NCBI RefSeq assembly: GCF_002224125.1
Contig: NZ_NCSM01000069.1
Span: forward strand, 6,649 to 30,527
Origin: Streptomyces sp. NBS 14/10
Lineage (GTDB): Bacteria; Actinomycetota; Actinomycetes; Streptomycetales; Streptomycetaceae
Reading direction: 5' to 3'
DNA length: 23,879 bases
This document shows positions 14,793 to 23,076 of this stretch, piece by piece; position 1 is the first letter of the stretch, and each line of letters starts with the position of its first letter. The notes under the pieces were generated by a model. The model worked only from the letters and a program-made list of their open reading frames with translations. It did no database searches and was not told where the DNA came from. The position numbers were made by a program, and so were the translations under genes.

Positions 14793-15647
14793 TTGGCGAC
14801 CATGTCAGACCCCCGGTGGAAAGGCCACGTTCCACCGACCGCATTTGAGGAGTACTCAGAGAAGTACGACGCCTTCTTTAAGATGCGCAGGGAGAACGGG
14901 ATCATCGAGCTTCGGCTCCACACTGACGGCGGTCCGTACATCCACAACTGGGCCGCCCACAACGCGTGGAACCGGGTGTGGCAGGACGTGGGCAACGACC
15001 CCGACAACCATGTCCTCATCCTGACCGGCACCGGCGAGACCTGGTTCCGAGGCGACCCCGAGGAGTCGTGGCCGCGGCCCATCGTCGACGAGGAGCCCGA
15101 CTACATCTTTCAGCAAACCATCGATGCGTGGAAGCTGATCGAGAACTTCGTCAACAACCTCGACATCCCGACGATCGCGGCGGTAAACGGTCCCGGGATC
15201 CACACCGAGTTCGCGCTACTCTGTGACATCACTCTGGCCGCGGAAGACGCGGACTTCATGGACCCGCACTTCATGGCGGGCACCGCGCCGGGAGACGGAC
15301 TCTCGCTCGCCCTGCAGCACCTGATGGGCACGAAGCGGGCGGCCTACGACATCTACAGTGGCCGCTCCATCCCCGCGCGGAAAGCACTCGACTACGGGCT
15401 CGTCAGCGACGTACTTCCGCGTGAGGAACTCCTGCCGAAGGCGTGGGTGATCGCAGGCGACATCATGAAGCGCCCGCGGTTCGCTCGCTGGGCAACCCAC
15501 AACATCGTGTCCCGCCCCTGGCGCAAGCTCGTTGCCGAAGACTTCGGTTTCCACTTCTCGCAACAGATGCTTGCCACCGTCGCTGCCAAGCGACAGGTCC
15601 CCGACCCCGACCTGGTCGTCGAGGCGCGCTCACGCAAAACGTGGTGA
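14793..15647 (+). CDS. 6-oxocamphor-hydrolase-like crotonase
   Basis: The 284-residue crotonase has an N-terminal FEEYSEKYDAF segment reminiscent of 6-oxocamphor hydrolase (CamK) and the core CDITLAAEDADFMDPHF then AGTAPGDG. H159 and D168 have exactly the nine-residue spacing of His145/Asp154 in that enzyme, and both crotonase glutamates are absent. 6-Oxocamphor hydrolase cleaves a bicyclic diketone by C-C hydrolysis without CoA, so a beta-diketone hydrolase role is inferred. Start is TTG at 14793, 7 bases after AGGAGG; the in-frame ATG at 14802 is 16 bases away. It is clearly more distant from the 3911-4729 and 23077-23879 pair than they are from each other. It stands alone, with a terminator directly after it. 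Confidence 0.85.
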   Translation: MATMSDPRWKGHVPPTAFEEYSEKYDAFFKMRRENGIIELRLHTDGGPYIHNWAAHNAWNRVWQDVGNDPDNHVLILTGTGETWFRGDPEESWPRPIVDEEPDYIFQQTIDAWKLIENFVNNLDIPTIAAVNGPGIHTEFALLCDITLAAEDADFMDPHFMAGTAPGDGLSLALQHLMGTKRAAYDIYSGRSIPARKALDYGLVSDVLPREELLPKAWVIAGDIMKRPRFARWATHNIVSRPWRKLVAEDFGFHFSQQMLATVAAKRQVPDPDLVVEARSRKTW

Positions 15648-15669
15648 GAACCTGAGGGACGAAGCAGGT

Positions 15670-15700
15670 TGTCGGCCGCCGTCACGGACGGCGGCCGACA
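15670..15700. terminator. Strong hairpin terminator after the crotonase
   Basis: A perfect 13-bp stem, TGTCGGCCGCCGT (15670-15682) with its complement at 15688-15700, closes a 5-base loop 22 bp past the stop codon. The GC-rich stem without a long T-run is usual for actinobacteria. Confidence 0.75.
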
Positions 15701-15712
15701 CTTGTCTACTGA

Positions 15713-16562
<850 letters not shown>

Positions 16563-16583
16563 TGATCTGAATATTGACACCCT

Positions 16584-17039
16584 TCAGGTGGTCGGCGGGG
16601 CGAGGTTGATGATCACGCGGCCCCCGGGAGAAAGACGAGGGGCGACCCTCGCCCACAGCTCGTACCGCTCGTCCGGCGACAGGTGGCCGATCATGTTCAT
16701 GGCCGTCAAGGCGCGCACACGCTCGGGAAGCGGCATGCTCAGGGCGTCGCCAGGTGCGACGGTGACGCGTCGGCGCAGCCGCGCGTCCTCGTGGACCCGG
16801 GCGAGCAGCACCGTCCGCAGGGCCGGAGACGGTTCGACGGCCAGGATCGGGGAGTCGCCGGGGAGGGCGGCGCACACGGCACGGACGCCTCTCCCCGAGC
16901 CCGCGCCCAGATCGACGATCGTCCCCGGGACGGCTTCGGTGCCCTTCAGGGCATCGGCCCAGGCGGGACCGAAGGCGTCCCACGCCTCCGCGATCATGAT
17001 GTCGATGTACTCGGCCGATCGTGCGTAAGGGTCGTTCAT
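16584..17039 (-). CDS. Class I SAM-dependent methyltransferase, C-terminally truncated
   Basis: The 151-residue protein has the start of a Rossmann methyltransferase: motif I VDLGAGSGRG at 42-51, acidic E69 at the end of strand beta-2 (ILAVEPS), a GDALSMPLPE segment and the post-motif LSPGGRVIINLAPPT, after which it stops. Family members continue for another 60-100 residues, so the C-terminal part is missing; IS debris starts 70 bp further on. Of two adjacent ATG codons (17042 and 17039) the second is 6 bases from GAGGAG and is preferred. It follows the rpmF and CobW-fragment genes on the same strand, so it may be co-transcribed from the Zur-controlled promoter. Substrate unknown and activity doubtful. 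Confidence 0.7.
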   Translation of the reverse strand: MNDPYARSAEYIDIMIAEAWDAFGPAWADALKGTEAVPGTIVDLGAGSGRGVRAVCAALPGDSPILAVEPSPALRTVLLARVHEDARLRRRVTVAPGDALSMPLPERVRALTAMNMIGHLSPDERYELWARVAPRLSPGGRVIINLAPPTT

Positions 17040-17143
17040 CATCGGCTCCTCGGCGGGAAACGGTGGTGGAAGTACGAGGGGGGATCCGGGTTCGGCCCGG
17101 CTCCGTACCAGCACCGCCGGCGGCCGGCCGAGTGTGCCGGGGC

Positions 17144-17713
17144 TCAGCGTGGGGATACGGGTTCGGCCATGTGCGGACCGTGCTCGTGGTCACACGCCTG
17201 GTCGAGGCCGTATGTCTCCCAGGCGGGGAGGGGGTCGGCCCAGGCCGACCAGCCGCGGGCGCCGAGCGTGTGCTCGTCGTCGGTGAGCAGGCATGCGGAC
17301 AGGGCTTCACGCAGGGCGGTAGGCCGCAGTCCGGTGCCGATGAAGACGAGTTCCTGGCCGTGGTCGGTGTCTTCCTCGGTCTCGCCTCGGCCGTCGCGTG
17401 TTCCGGACGGCTCGAACCGGGCGACGGCGCCCGCCTGTGACCACAGCCCGGTCACCCCTGGGCGGGTGGCCAGGTGGAAGAAGCCCTTGGAACGCAGGAT
17501 GCCGCCGTAGGCCCCGCTGTCCAGGCCCGTGGCGACGAAGTCCCACAGCCGGGACGGATGGAAGGGCCGGGTGGCGCGGAAGACGGTGCTGGAGATGCCG
17601 TACTCCTCGGTCTCCGGCACGTGGTCACCGTTGAGTTCCATGACCCAGCCGGGGGCCTGCTGGGCGCGTTCGAGGTCGAAGCGGCCTGTTCCGATCGGAA
17701 GCTGGTCGGACAC
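17144..17713 (-). pseudogene. CobW/COG0523 C-terminal domain without its GTPase
   Basis: The 189 residues match only the second half of a COG0523 (CobW/YciC-type) metallochaperone. They begin at TGRFDLERAQQAPGWVMELNGDHVPETEEYGISS and run through the CobW C-terminal domain (FHPSRLWDFV, SKGFFHLATRPGVTGLWSQAG) to a His/Cys-rich tail, CDHEHGPH, that could bind zinc. The N-terminal GTPase with its P-loop and the CxCC metal site, about 200 residues, is absent. The frame opens with GTG at 17713, only 7 bases after the rpmF stop, with a weak GAGGA site 11 bases away. Full-length relatives next to zinc-free ribosomal protein genes are Zur-controlled and thought to allocate zinc. This headless version is probably a deletion product, though the domain could still be expressed. 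Confidence 0.75.
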
Positions 17714-17720
17714 GGCGCGG

Positions 17721-17891
17721 TCAGTCCTCGGGGCGCAGCAGACCGCGCCGGTAGGCGGGGACGAGCTGCCGCGGCACCCGGTGTTCGCGGCCGTCGATGG
17801 TGATCGTCACGAGTTCCGGCGCGCTCGCCTTCCATCGCGCGCGGCGGTGGCGGGTGTTGCTCCGGGACATCTTCCGCTTGGGTACGGCCAT
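17721..17891 (-). CDS. rpmF: 50S ribosomal protein L32, zinc-independent form
   Basis: The 56-residue protein begins [20 protein letters not shown], the signature of bacterial L32, and contains no cysteine, so it lacks the zinc ribbon. Such C-minus paralogues replace the zinc-containing protein during zinc starvation and are repressed by Zur when zinc is plentiful. The ATG at 17891 has AAAGGGG about 9 bases upstream. A Zur-like palindrome lies 43 bp upstream. It heads a minus-strand series with the CobW fragment and truncated methyltransferase. At 56 residues it is full length. Confidence 0.93.
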   Translation of the reverse strand: MAVPKRKMSRSNTRHRRARWKASAPELVTITIDGREHRVPRQLVPAYRRGLLRPED

Positions 17892-17933
17892 GACGCACGG
17901 CCCCTTTCCTGGTCGGGTGTGGCCCCTCACCGT

Positions 17934-17960
17934 ATATGAAAATGAGTACCGTTTCCATAT
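17934..17960. promoter_or_regulatory. Zur-type operator
   Basis: ATATGAAAATG (17934-17944) and CGTTTCCATAT (17950-17960) form an inverted repeat with two mismatches over 11 bases and a 5-base centre. The TGAAAATG core matches the Zur boxes known in Streptomyces. It lies just upstream of the zinc-free rpmF, which is the expected target. On the minus strand CATATA within it is a possible -10 element. Confidence 0.75.
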
Positions 17961-18008
17961 AGGGTGACGGCGCTGTGACGTCGTCCCTCAGGAGGAGAGG
18001 TGCCATTG

Positions 18009-18074
18009 GTGATGTTGCGGGTACGCAGGACCGCTTATGAGCTGATCACCGCCATCGGACGGGCGGCGGAGTGA
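18009..18074 (+). CDS. Possible 21-residue ORF divergent from rpmF
   Basis: A strong purine run GGAGGAGAGG (17991-18000) precedes in-frame GTG (18009) and ATG (18012) codons and a 21-codon frame (VMLRVRRTAYELITAIGRAAE) ending at 18072-18074. It reads away from the Zur box, so it could be a small Zur-controlled gene or the 5' stub of a lost one. I do not recognise the peptide. Confidence 0.2.
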   Translation: MMLRVRRTAYELITAIGRAAE

Positions 18075-18207
18075 GAGCCGGGGGACGGGGCCGGGTGTTG
18101 CTGGGCCCGGTGTCCGGGAACACCCCCGAAGCCCGGGGCCGCGACGGTTCAGTTCGAGATGGGCCAGGTGCCGGATGACGGTGCGGCGAGAGCAGCCTGG
18201 TGACACG

Positions 18208-18245
18208 AGTGAGTCCTCCCGTCGCGATCGCCGGGAGGACTCACT
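18208..18245. terminator. Hairpin terminator after the QorB-like gene
   Basis: A 14-bp perfect stem (18208-18221 with 18232-18245, AGTGAGTCCTCCCG and its complement) encloses a 10-base loop containing GCGATCGC. It lies about 30 bp past the stop of the minus-strand reductase gene. Confidence 0.75.
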
Positions 18246-18276
18246 TCGTCGCTGAGCGGTGTCGCTGTTGCAGCCG

Positions 18277-19098
18277 CTAAACGCTCGCATCCGGCCTGGC
18301 AGCGGACGCGGCCGCAACGGCCGTAGCCAGTGGATCGCGGGCCGCGCGGCCAAGGAGGTCGGTGAGGTGGGGTGCGGTACCGTCCAGGAAGCCGTGCCGG
18401 ATGCCTGTGGCGATCGAGGCGAGCATCGGCGGCTGGAACGGCAGCAGCCCCGGCGTCTCCTCGAGGAGCCTGCGCCGGTACTCACCCAGGCTGATGGCGC
18501 GATACGCGACGCCGAGTTCGTCGGCCACCTGCCCCGCCGTGATCGGCGTGCCGACGAGGTCATAGACGCGCCCGCTATGAGGTGCGGGATCCGACGCCAC
18601 CACCGCCGCGACCTCGGCCAGGTCTCCTCGCGAGACCGCGGCCAAGGCACCATCCCCGAACGCAGACTCCACACCGTCACTGGCCCACATCAGCAAACCG
18701 CCGAAGAGTTCGGCATACAGGCCGTTGCGCAGGATCGTCCACGGCAGCCCGCTCGCCCGCACCAGGCGCTCGGTCGCACGGTGAGCCAGAGCGAAACCGA
18801 GATGATCGCCGGCAGTGGTGAGGCTTGTGTAGACGACGTGGCCGATGCCGTCGCGGACGGCGGCGTCCAGGACCGCCGCATGCCGGGCGACGACTTGGTC
18901 GTCCTCGGCATAGCCGGCGGAGATGAGTACCAGAGTCGACACGCCGGCGAGATCAAGGCTCACGTGGTCGTCGAAGTCGAGACGCCGCATCCCCTCGTCC
19001 GGCGTGCGGCTGCCGCCCATCGCAACGGCACCACGGGCTTGCAACGCCGCGAGAGTGGCCGAGCCAAGGGCCCCGTTCGCTCCGGTCACCAAAATCAT
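18277..19098 (-). CDS. NAD(P)H:quinone oxidoreductase-like NmrA/QorB protein
   Basis: A 273-residue atypical short-chain dehydrogenase: Rossmann motif GANGALG at 6-12, then VVYTSLTTAG, a LPWTILRNGLYAELF substrate-loop segment and VYDLVGTPITAGQVADELG, all usual in the NmrA/QorB group. It would use NADPH to reduce quinones or sense the cofactor. ATG at 19098 (MILVTGA) is chosen because the fold starts there; the frame to 19161 adds non-family sequence. It is divergent from an HxlR-type gene 88 bp away, the same arrangement as qorB (ytfG) and ytfH in Escherichia coli and qor2/qorR in Corynebacterium. Those precedents suggest redox- or electrophile-controlled expression. Confidence 0.88.
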   Translation of the reverse strand: MILVTGANGALGSATLAALQARGAVAMGGSRTPDEGMRRLDFDDHVSLDLAGVSTLVLISAGYAEDDQVVARHAAVLDAAVRDGIGHVVYTSLTTAGDHLGFALAHRATERLVRASGLPWTILRNGLYAELFGGLLMWASDGVESAFGDGALAAVSRGDLAEVAAVVASDPAPHSGRVYDLVGTPITAGQVADELGVAYRAISLGEYRRRLLEETPGLLPFQPPMLASIATGIRHGFLDGTAPHLTDLLGRAARDPLATAVAAASAARPDASV

Positions 19099-19186
19099 GA
19101 TCAATCGCAGTCTTCCATAGTGGTTCTCATCAGTAAGTGCGCTTGATCCTCGACCGCACACTCACCGGCCACAAGAAGGCAGTCTG

Positions 19187-19777
19187 ATGTCACTCACGCA
19201 CACCGCGGTAACCACCACCCCCGCCGAACTCGAGCCGTGCGGACGCGAAGACCACCCCGACTGCGGCATCCGTGATGTCCCGGATCGCATCGGTGACAAG
19301 TGGTCGGTGCTCGTGATCGCCGAACTCGCCGGCGGGCCACGCCGCTTCCGTGAACTTCAGCGCGCCATCGACGGCATCTCCCAGCGCATGCTCACCCTCA
19401 CCGTGCGCAGGCTCGAACGTGACGGCCTCGTGCTACGCACCGTGTACCCGACTGTCCCGGCCCAGGTCGACTACCGCCTGACCGAGACCGGGGCCGGCCT
19501 GACCCACTTGGTCAAGGCACTCGCCGAGTGGTCCCTCGCGCATCGTGCCGTCATCGCCGAAGCGCGGCTGCGTACGACCAGACCCATCCCGACCACGACA
19601 TCCGCTGACACGAGCAGCTGTCGCCGTATCCCGCATGACCGACCTGGGCACCAGGTGATGGCTACTCCGTGCTCGTGTCCTTGGCGGCCTGATCAACGAG
19701 TACGGGTACACGGCCTGACCTGCCGCGACGGGTTTCTGAACGGCACAGGAGCAGCGAGCGGCGTTTTCGGCGCGTGA
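19187..19777 (+). CDS. HxlR-family redox regulator with read-through C-terminal tail
   Basis: Residues about 18-130 form an HxlR winged helix: CGREDHPDCGIRDVPDRIGDKWSVLVI, with DRIGDKWSVL typical, FRELQRAIDGISQRMLT as recognition helix, and VPAQVDYRLTETG. C18 and C26 lie where QorR/YtfH-type proteins carry their redox-sensing cysteine. Family members end near residue 130-150. Here the frame continues for about 55 more residues through sequence that is IS debris in another frame (19674-19750), ending FLNGTGAASGVFGA. The native stop has probably been lost by an IS-related rearrangement. ATG at 19187 has AAGG about 10 bases upstream. It is likely to repress the divergent QorB-like gene. Confidence 0.85.
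   Translation: MSLTHTAVTTTPAELEPCGREDHPDCGIRDVPDRIGDKWSVLVIAELAGGPRRFRELQRAIDGISQRMLTLTVRRLERDGLVLRTVYPTVPAQVDYRLTETGAGLTHLVKALAEWSLAHRAVIAEARLRTTRPIPTTTSADTSSCRRIPHDRPGHQVMATPCSCPWRPDQRVRVHGLTCRDGFLNGTGAASGVFGA
19674..19760 (+). mobile_element. 3' end of an integrase-type IS
   Basis: In one frame 19674-19718 reads RVLGGLINEYGYTA and a stop, the characteristic end of the integrase-core transposase family also seen at 16470-16511. The following 37 bases (19714-19750) reappear at 73-109. Nothing of the catalytic core remains. Confidence 0.6.
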
Positions 19778-19900
19778 CACCAGTGATCCGGCGTTCGCGC
19801 ATGATCCGCTCAACCCGCTCGCGGTTGGTGGTCCGGCCCAGTTCCGCAGCGATGAACCGGTAGACCTCGTGGATCGCCGACCTCATTCTGCGAGCTGCGC
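19770..19900 (-). mobile_element. IS3-type orfB remnant
   Basis: On the minus strand a frame reads AAELGRTTNRERVERIMRER then ITGVTRRKRRS. This resembles the HTH_21 region of IS3-family orfB proteins (ELR...INRKRVERLMR..DIVGITRRKRRS). About 40 residues are preserved and no catalytic domain follows. It overlaps the last codons of the lysR gene on the same strand. Confidence 0.5.
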
Positions 19901-20860
19901 CCCTGCGTGACTCGATGTGGCTGGTCCGCAGGTGTGGCCTTCGTGAACGCGGGAGACTCCTCGCGGGGGATTGATCTCGGTCGCGTGCATGAAATCCCAA
20001 AAACAGGCCGCTACGGGCGAGAGATCCTGAGCGCAGCGGTACATCACGCCCGTGACCCTGGTTGCTCCCGGAGAATCCACGGGTACCGCGACGAGATCAT
20101 CCAGAGCGAAGCCCTGCAACTCGAAGGCCGGCAGAGCTGCCACGCCCACGCCGGCCCTCAGCAGCCCGCGGATCGTCGCCGCGCTACAGGCGTTGAATCG
20201 GTGGCTCACCGAGATCGAGTACCTGCTGAACGCAGCGTCGGTGATCGCTCGGATGCTGGTTCCGGGCCGCGTTACGACCACGGTCTCACCGTTGAAGTCC
20301 GCCCACGAGATGGAACTCCGCGCCGACCAAGGATGGCTGTGGTGCGCGACGCCGTAGAACTGTTCCTGCAGCAGTGGTGTGAAGCACAAGCCGTCCGGCA
20401 GGTCACCGTGGGCGGTCAGGCCGAGTTCGACGGTCCCACCTTCGAGGCGTTCGACAACTTCATCCGCGGGCCCGTCGATGATCTCGAACTCCACCTCGGG
20501 GTGATCCAGCATGAAGCCGCGCATCATGTCCGGCAGCACAGCCGCTGCGAGCGACGGAAGCGCGGCTACGGCGATGGTTCCGGACTGGGCCGCCACGTAG
20601 GACATGAAGCGGCTCAGCCGCATGTCCATGTCGTCGAGGACGGCGCCCGTCATGAGGAGAAAGGCGTGCCCCGCGGCCGTCATGTGGAGTTGCCGAGTGG
20701 TTCGGTCGAACAACCGCACCCGCAGGAGACGCTCGACTTCCTTGATCCTTCTGCTGAGGACCGACTGAGAGATGTGCTCTGCTGCGGCTGCTTTCGTGAA
20801 ACTGCCGGATGCGGCGAGTGTCCGGACTGCGCGAAGCTGCTGCAGCGTCAGGTCAGGCAT
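19883..20860 (-). CDS. LysR-family regulator of the right-hand locus
   Basis: A 325-residue LysR-type regulator. The N-terminal helix-turn-helix reads LQQLRAVRTLAASGSFTKA followed by AAAEHISQSVLSRRIKEVE, then LFDRTTRQLHMTAAG; the periplasmic-binding-like effector domain follows (GTIAVAALPSLAAAVLPDMMRGF). The ATG at 20860 is 8 bases after GGAG and is preferred to the ATG at 20866, which is too close. The last 25 residues (PRGVSRVHEG onward) are not family-like and overlap IS3 debris, so the end may be altered. It lies downstream of, and on the same strand as, the second acyl-CoA ligase. An orthologous stub sits downstream of the first ligase. Its ligand is probably a pathway intermediate. Confidence 0.87.
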   Translation of the reverse strand: MPDLTLQQLRAVRTLAASGSFTKAAAAEHISQSVLSRRIKEVERLLRVRLFDRTTRQLHMTAAGHAFLLMTGAVLDDMDMRLSRFMSYVAAQSGTIAVAALPSLAAAVLPDMMRGFMLDHPEVEFEIIDGPADEVVERLEGGTVELGLTAHGDLPDGLCFTPLLQEQFYGVAHHSHPWSARSSISWADFNGETVVVTRPGTSIRAITDAAFSRYSISVSHRFNACSAATIRGLLRAGVGVAALPAFELQGFALDDLVAVPVDSPGATRVTGVMYRCAQDLSPVAACFWDFMHATEINPPRGVSRVHEGHTCGPATSSHAGAQLAE

Positions 20861-20905
20861 CGGCATGGCTCCACCCCTTGCCGTACACTCGGGTGGACGT
20901 GGCAA

Positions 20906-21115
20906 TCATGACCGCACCTGCGGTCCGGTGGCGTTGTAGCCGTTGTCGGCGTGCCCGGCCGGCTCCGAGCGCTTGACCGTTTCCCGCGACATGCCGCAGG
21001 GCACTGGGGTGGCGGATGACAACGGCTGATGGCCACGGCAGGCACGGGATACGACCACCTGGTCGTTGATCAACACGTAGAGTGCCATCAGAGGGGTGTT
21101 CGGTTCTTCGCTCAC
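20906..21115 (-). pseudogene. IS982-like transposase N-terminal scrap
   Basis: The minus-strand frame starts MSEEPNTPLMALYVLINDQVV. The LxALYVLIDDxV pattern is the usual start of IS982-type transposases in Streptomyces, which continue RxGRPPxLSDSEL. Here the similarity fades after SRACRGHQPL, and a 69-residue frame ends at 20906. It lies between the ligase and lysR genes of the right-hand locus, where the left-hand locus has under 50 bp. Identification is tentative. Confidence 0.4.
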
Positions 21116-21189
21116 ACATCAAGCTGAACGCCCTCCTCCCACGCCTGCGGACCGGTCTCACTTCACGCGATCTCCACGTGATCAACCAC

Positions 21190-23019
21190 CTAGTTCGGCC
21201 TCGAGCGCACATGGTTTGCGATCGCCGCGTCGTCGCTCGCGCCGTACATGTCGTCGATCAACGTTGCGAACGAGCTCACGACGGCATTGCGCTTGATCTT
21301 GCCGTTCGCAGTCCGCTCGCCGCGCTCGACTTCCAGGGACCGCGGTAGAACGCGAAAGTCCTTCAACTGCTCTACCCGCGCGAGGTCCGCGTTGACCCGG
21401 GCGACCTCCGCTCGCAGGCGTTCGGCCAGCGCCTCTGCCGACCGAGCGCCTGCGGTTGTGCTCGGCTCGAGCAGGACGGTGAGGTACTTACGGGCGTCGC
21501 CGACCACGATCGCTTCGTTGATCAGCGAACTCTCCTTCAGCCGGGTTTCGATGGGCTGAGGATTGATCGTTTTGCCGCCTCGGGTGATGATCACGTCCTT
21601 CTTCCGGCCGATGAGCCGGATGTCGCCATGGGGTGTACGCTCCATCAGGTCACCGGTGCGGAACCAGCCATCCTCGAAAACAGCCTCGGTCTCCGCCGGG
21701 TTGCGCCAGTAGCCGTTGAAGAGCAGCGGCGCGCGGAGCAGCATTTCGCCATCGTCCGCGACTTTCACCTGGAACCGTGGGTCCGGGAACACCCTGCCGA
21801 TGAAGCCCGGACGAGGGAACGGCTGGTCGAAATGGGCTATGGGACACCCGGCGGTCTCGGTGAGACCGTAGTTCTCGCGAAGATCGAGCCCCCAGATCTG
21901 CCAGATCGCGATGACGCTTTCGGGCATCGCGGCAGACGCGGTGTAGGCGACGCGGAGGCGATCCATTCCGGCGGTTGCCCGCAGTGGCAGGAACACTCCG
22001 CGAAGTGCGGCAGCGTACGCGATCCGCAGCAGTACCGAGGGCCGGCGACGGGACCAACGGCGTTCGGCTACTCTGCGGCCGGCCCACATGGCGGCGCCAT
22101 AGGCGTAGCGACGAAGTCGCGGCCAGACCTCCGTCTGTGCGATCAGTTCGCCGGCGATCTTCTCGTAGAAACGCGGCGGCCAGAGCACTGCCGTCGGCCG
22201 CACCGAGCGCAACGCTTCTTCGTAGTCAGCAATGCGGCAGTATGTGACCACCAGCCGTGAGAGCAGCGGCGCGAACACCGACACCAGCGCCGGCGCCACG
22301 TGGGCCAACGGCAGGAAGCCCACGACATCGTGCTCGTGGCTGAGGATCTGCGGGTAGAGGCCGACGAAGGTCTGAACCGAGTGCTGAAGCGTCCGGTGCG
22401 AGTGTGTGACGCCCTTCGGGACTCCCGTGGACCCCGACGTGTAGAACAGCACGGCGGCATCGTCGAGGGATCCGCCGGCGACCAACGCGGACAGAGGATC
22501 GGCGCTGTCCTCGGCGTACTGTGTTCCTTCTTCGCACAGCGCTTCCCACGTTGTCCCCTTGATCACCTCCGGTAGCTCCGGCGGAGGGGCGTCGATTCCG
22601 ACCACGAGCCGCAGCTTCGGTGTGCGTGCGGCGACCTCCGCCACCTTGCTGAGCTCCGTCGTCGTCTCACCGATGAAGGCGACGGCCTCGCTGTGTGCGA
22701 GGAGTTGCTCGATCTCGGCAGGTGAGTTGGTCGGATAGACGCCGATCACGACCCCGCCGACGCTCTGCACGGCCAGCGCGGCGAACACCCACTCCGGGCG
22801 TGCGCTGCCCATCACCGCCACGCGATCGCCGGACTGCACACCTTGCCCGACAAGGCCGAGCGCGAGATCTCGCACCCGATCCCGGTATGTCCGCCAGGTG
22901 ATCGCCTGCATAACCCCGTCACGCCAGTAACGCAGCGCGACGGCGTCGGGTTCCCTGTTCGCGCGATCGAGCAGCAGCCCCGGTAGCGTCCGGGTCGGCT
23001 CGAAATTAGTCAGATCCAT
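21190..23019 (-). CDS. AMP-forming acyl-CoA ligase (FadD-like), copy 2
   Basis: This 609-residue paralogue of the enzyme at 750-2579 has the same motifs: P-loop YTSGSTGVPKG, YGLTET, TGDL, GRKKDVIITRGGKTINP and NGKIKRN. The residue before YGLTET and the one after it differ between copies (ECYGLTETTGAP in copy 1, ENYGLTETAGCP here). That segment lies near the acyl pocket, so specificity may have shifted. ATG at 23019 (MDLTNF) matches the other copy and has AGAGAGG upstream; the frame to 23064 is an artefact of upstream open sequence. It follows the OCH-like crotonase directly, with no hydratase or flavin reductase between. Silent sites are more GC-rich than in copy 1. Confidence 0.93.
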   Translation of the reverse strand: MDLTNFEPTRTLPGLLLDRANREPDAVALRYWRDGVMQAITWRTYRDRVRDLALGLVGQGVQSGDRVAVMGSARPEWVFAALAVQSVGGVVIGVYPTNSPAEIEQLLAHSEAVAFIGETTTELSKVAEVAARTPKLRLVVGIDAPPPELPEVIKGTTWEALCEEGTQYAEDSADPLSALVAGGSLDDAAVLFYTSGSTGVPKGVTHSHRTLQHSVQTFVGLYPQILSHEHDVVGFLPLAHVAPALVSVFAPLLSRLVVTYCRIADYEEALRSVRPTAVLWPPRFYEKIAGELIAQTEVWPRLRRYAYGAAMWAGRRVAERRWSRRRPSVLLRIAYAAALRGVFLPLRATAGMDRLRVAYTASAAMPESVIAIWQIWGLDLRENYGLTETAGCPIAHFDQPFPRPGFIGRVFPDPRFQVKVADDGEMLLRAPLLFNGYWRNPAETEAVFEDGWFRTGDLMERTPHGDIRLIGRKKDVIITRGGKTINPQPIETRLKESSLINEAIVVGDARKYLTVLLEPSTTAGARSAEALAERLRAEVARVNADLARVEQLKDFRVLPRSLEVERGERTANGKIKRNAVVSSFATLIDDMYGASDDAAIANHVRSRPN

Positions 23020-23076
23020 GACAAGGCCTCTCTTCCAGAGCCGACAGCCCAGGCCCGTGCTCATGCTCGCCTTTCC

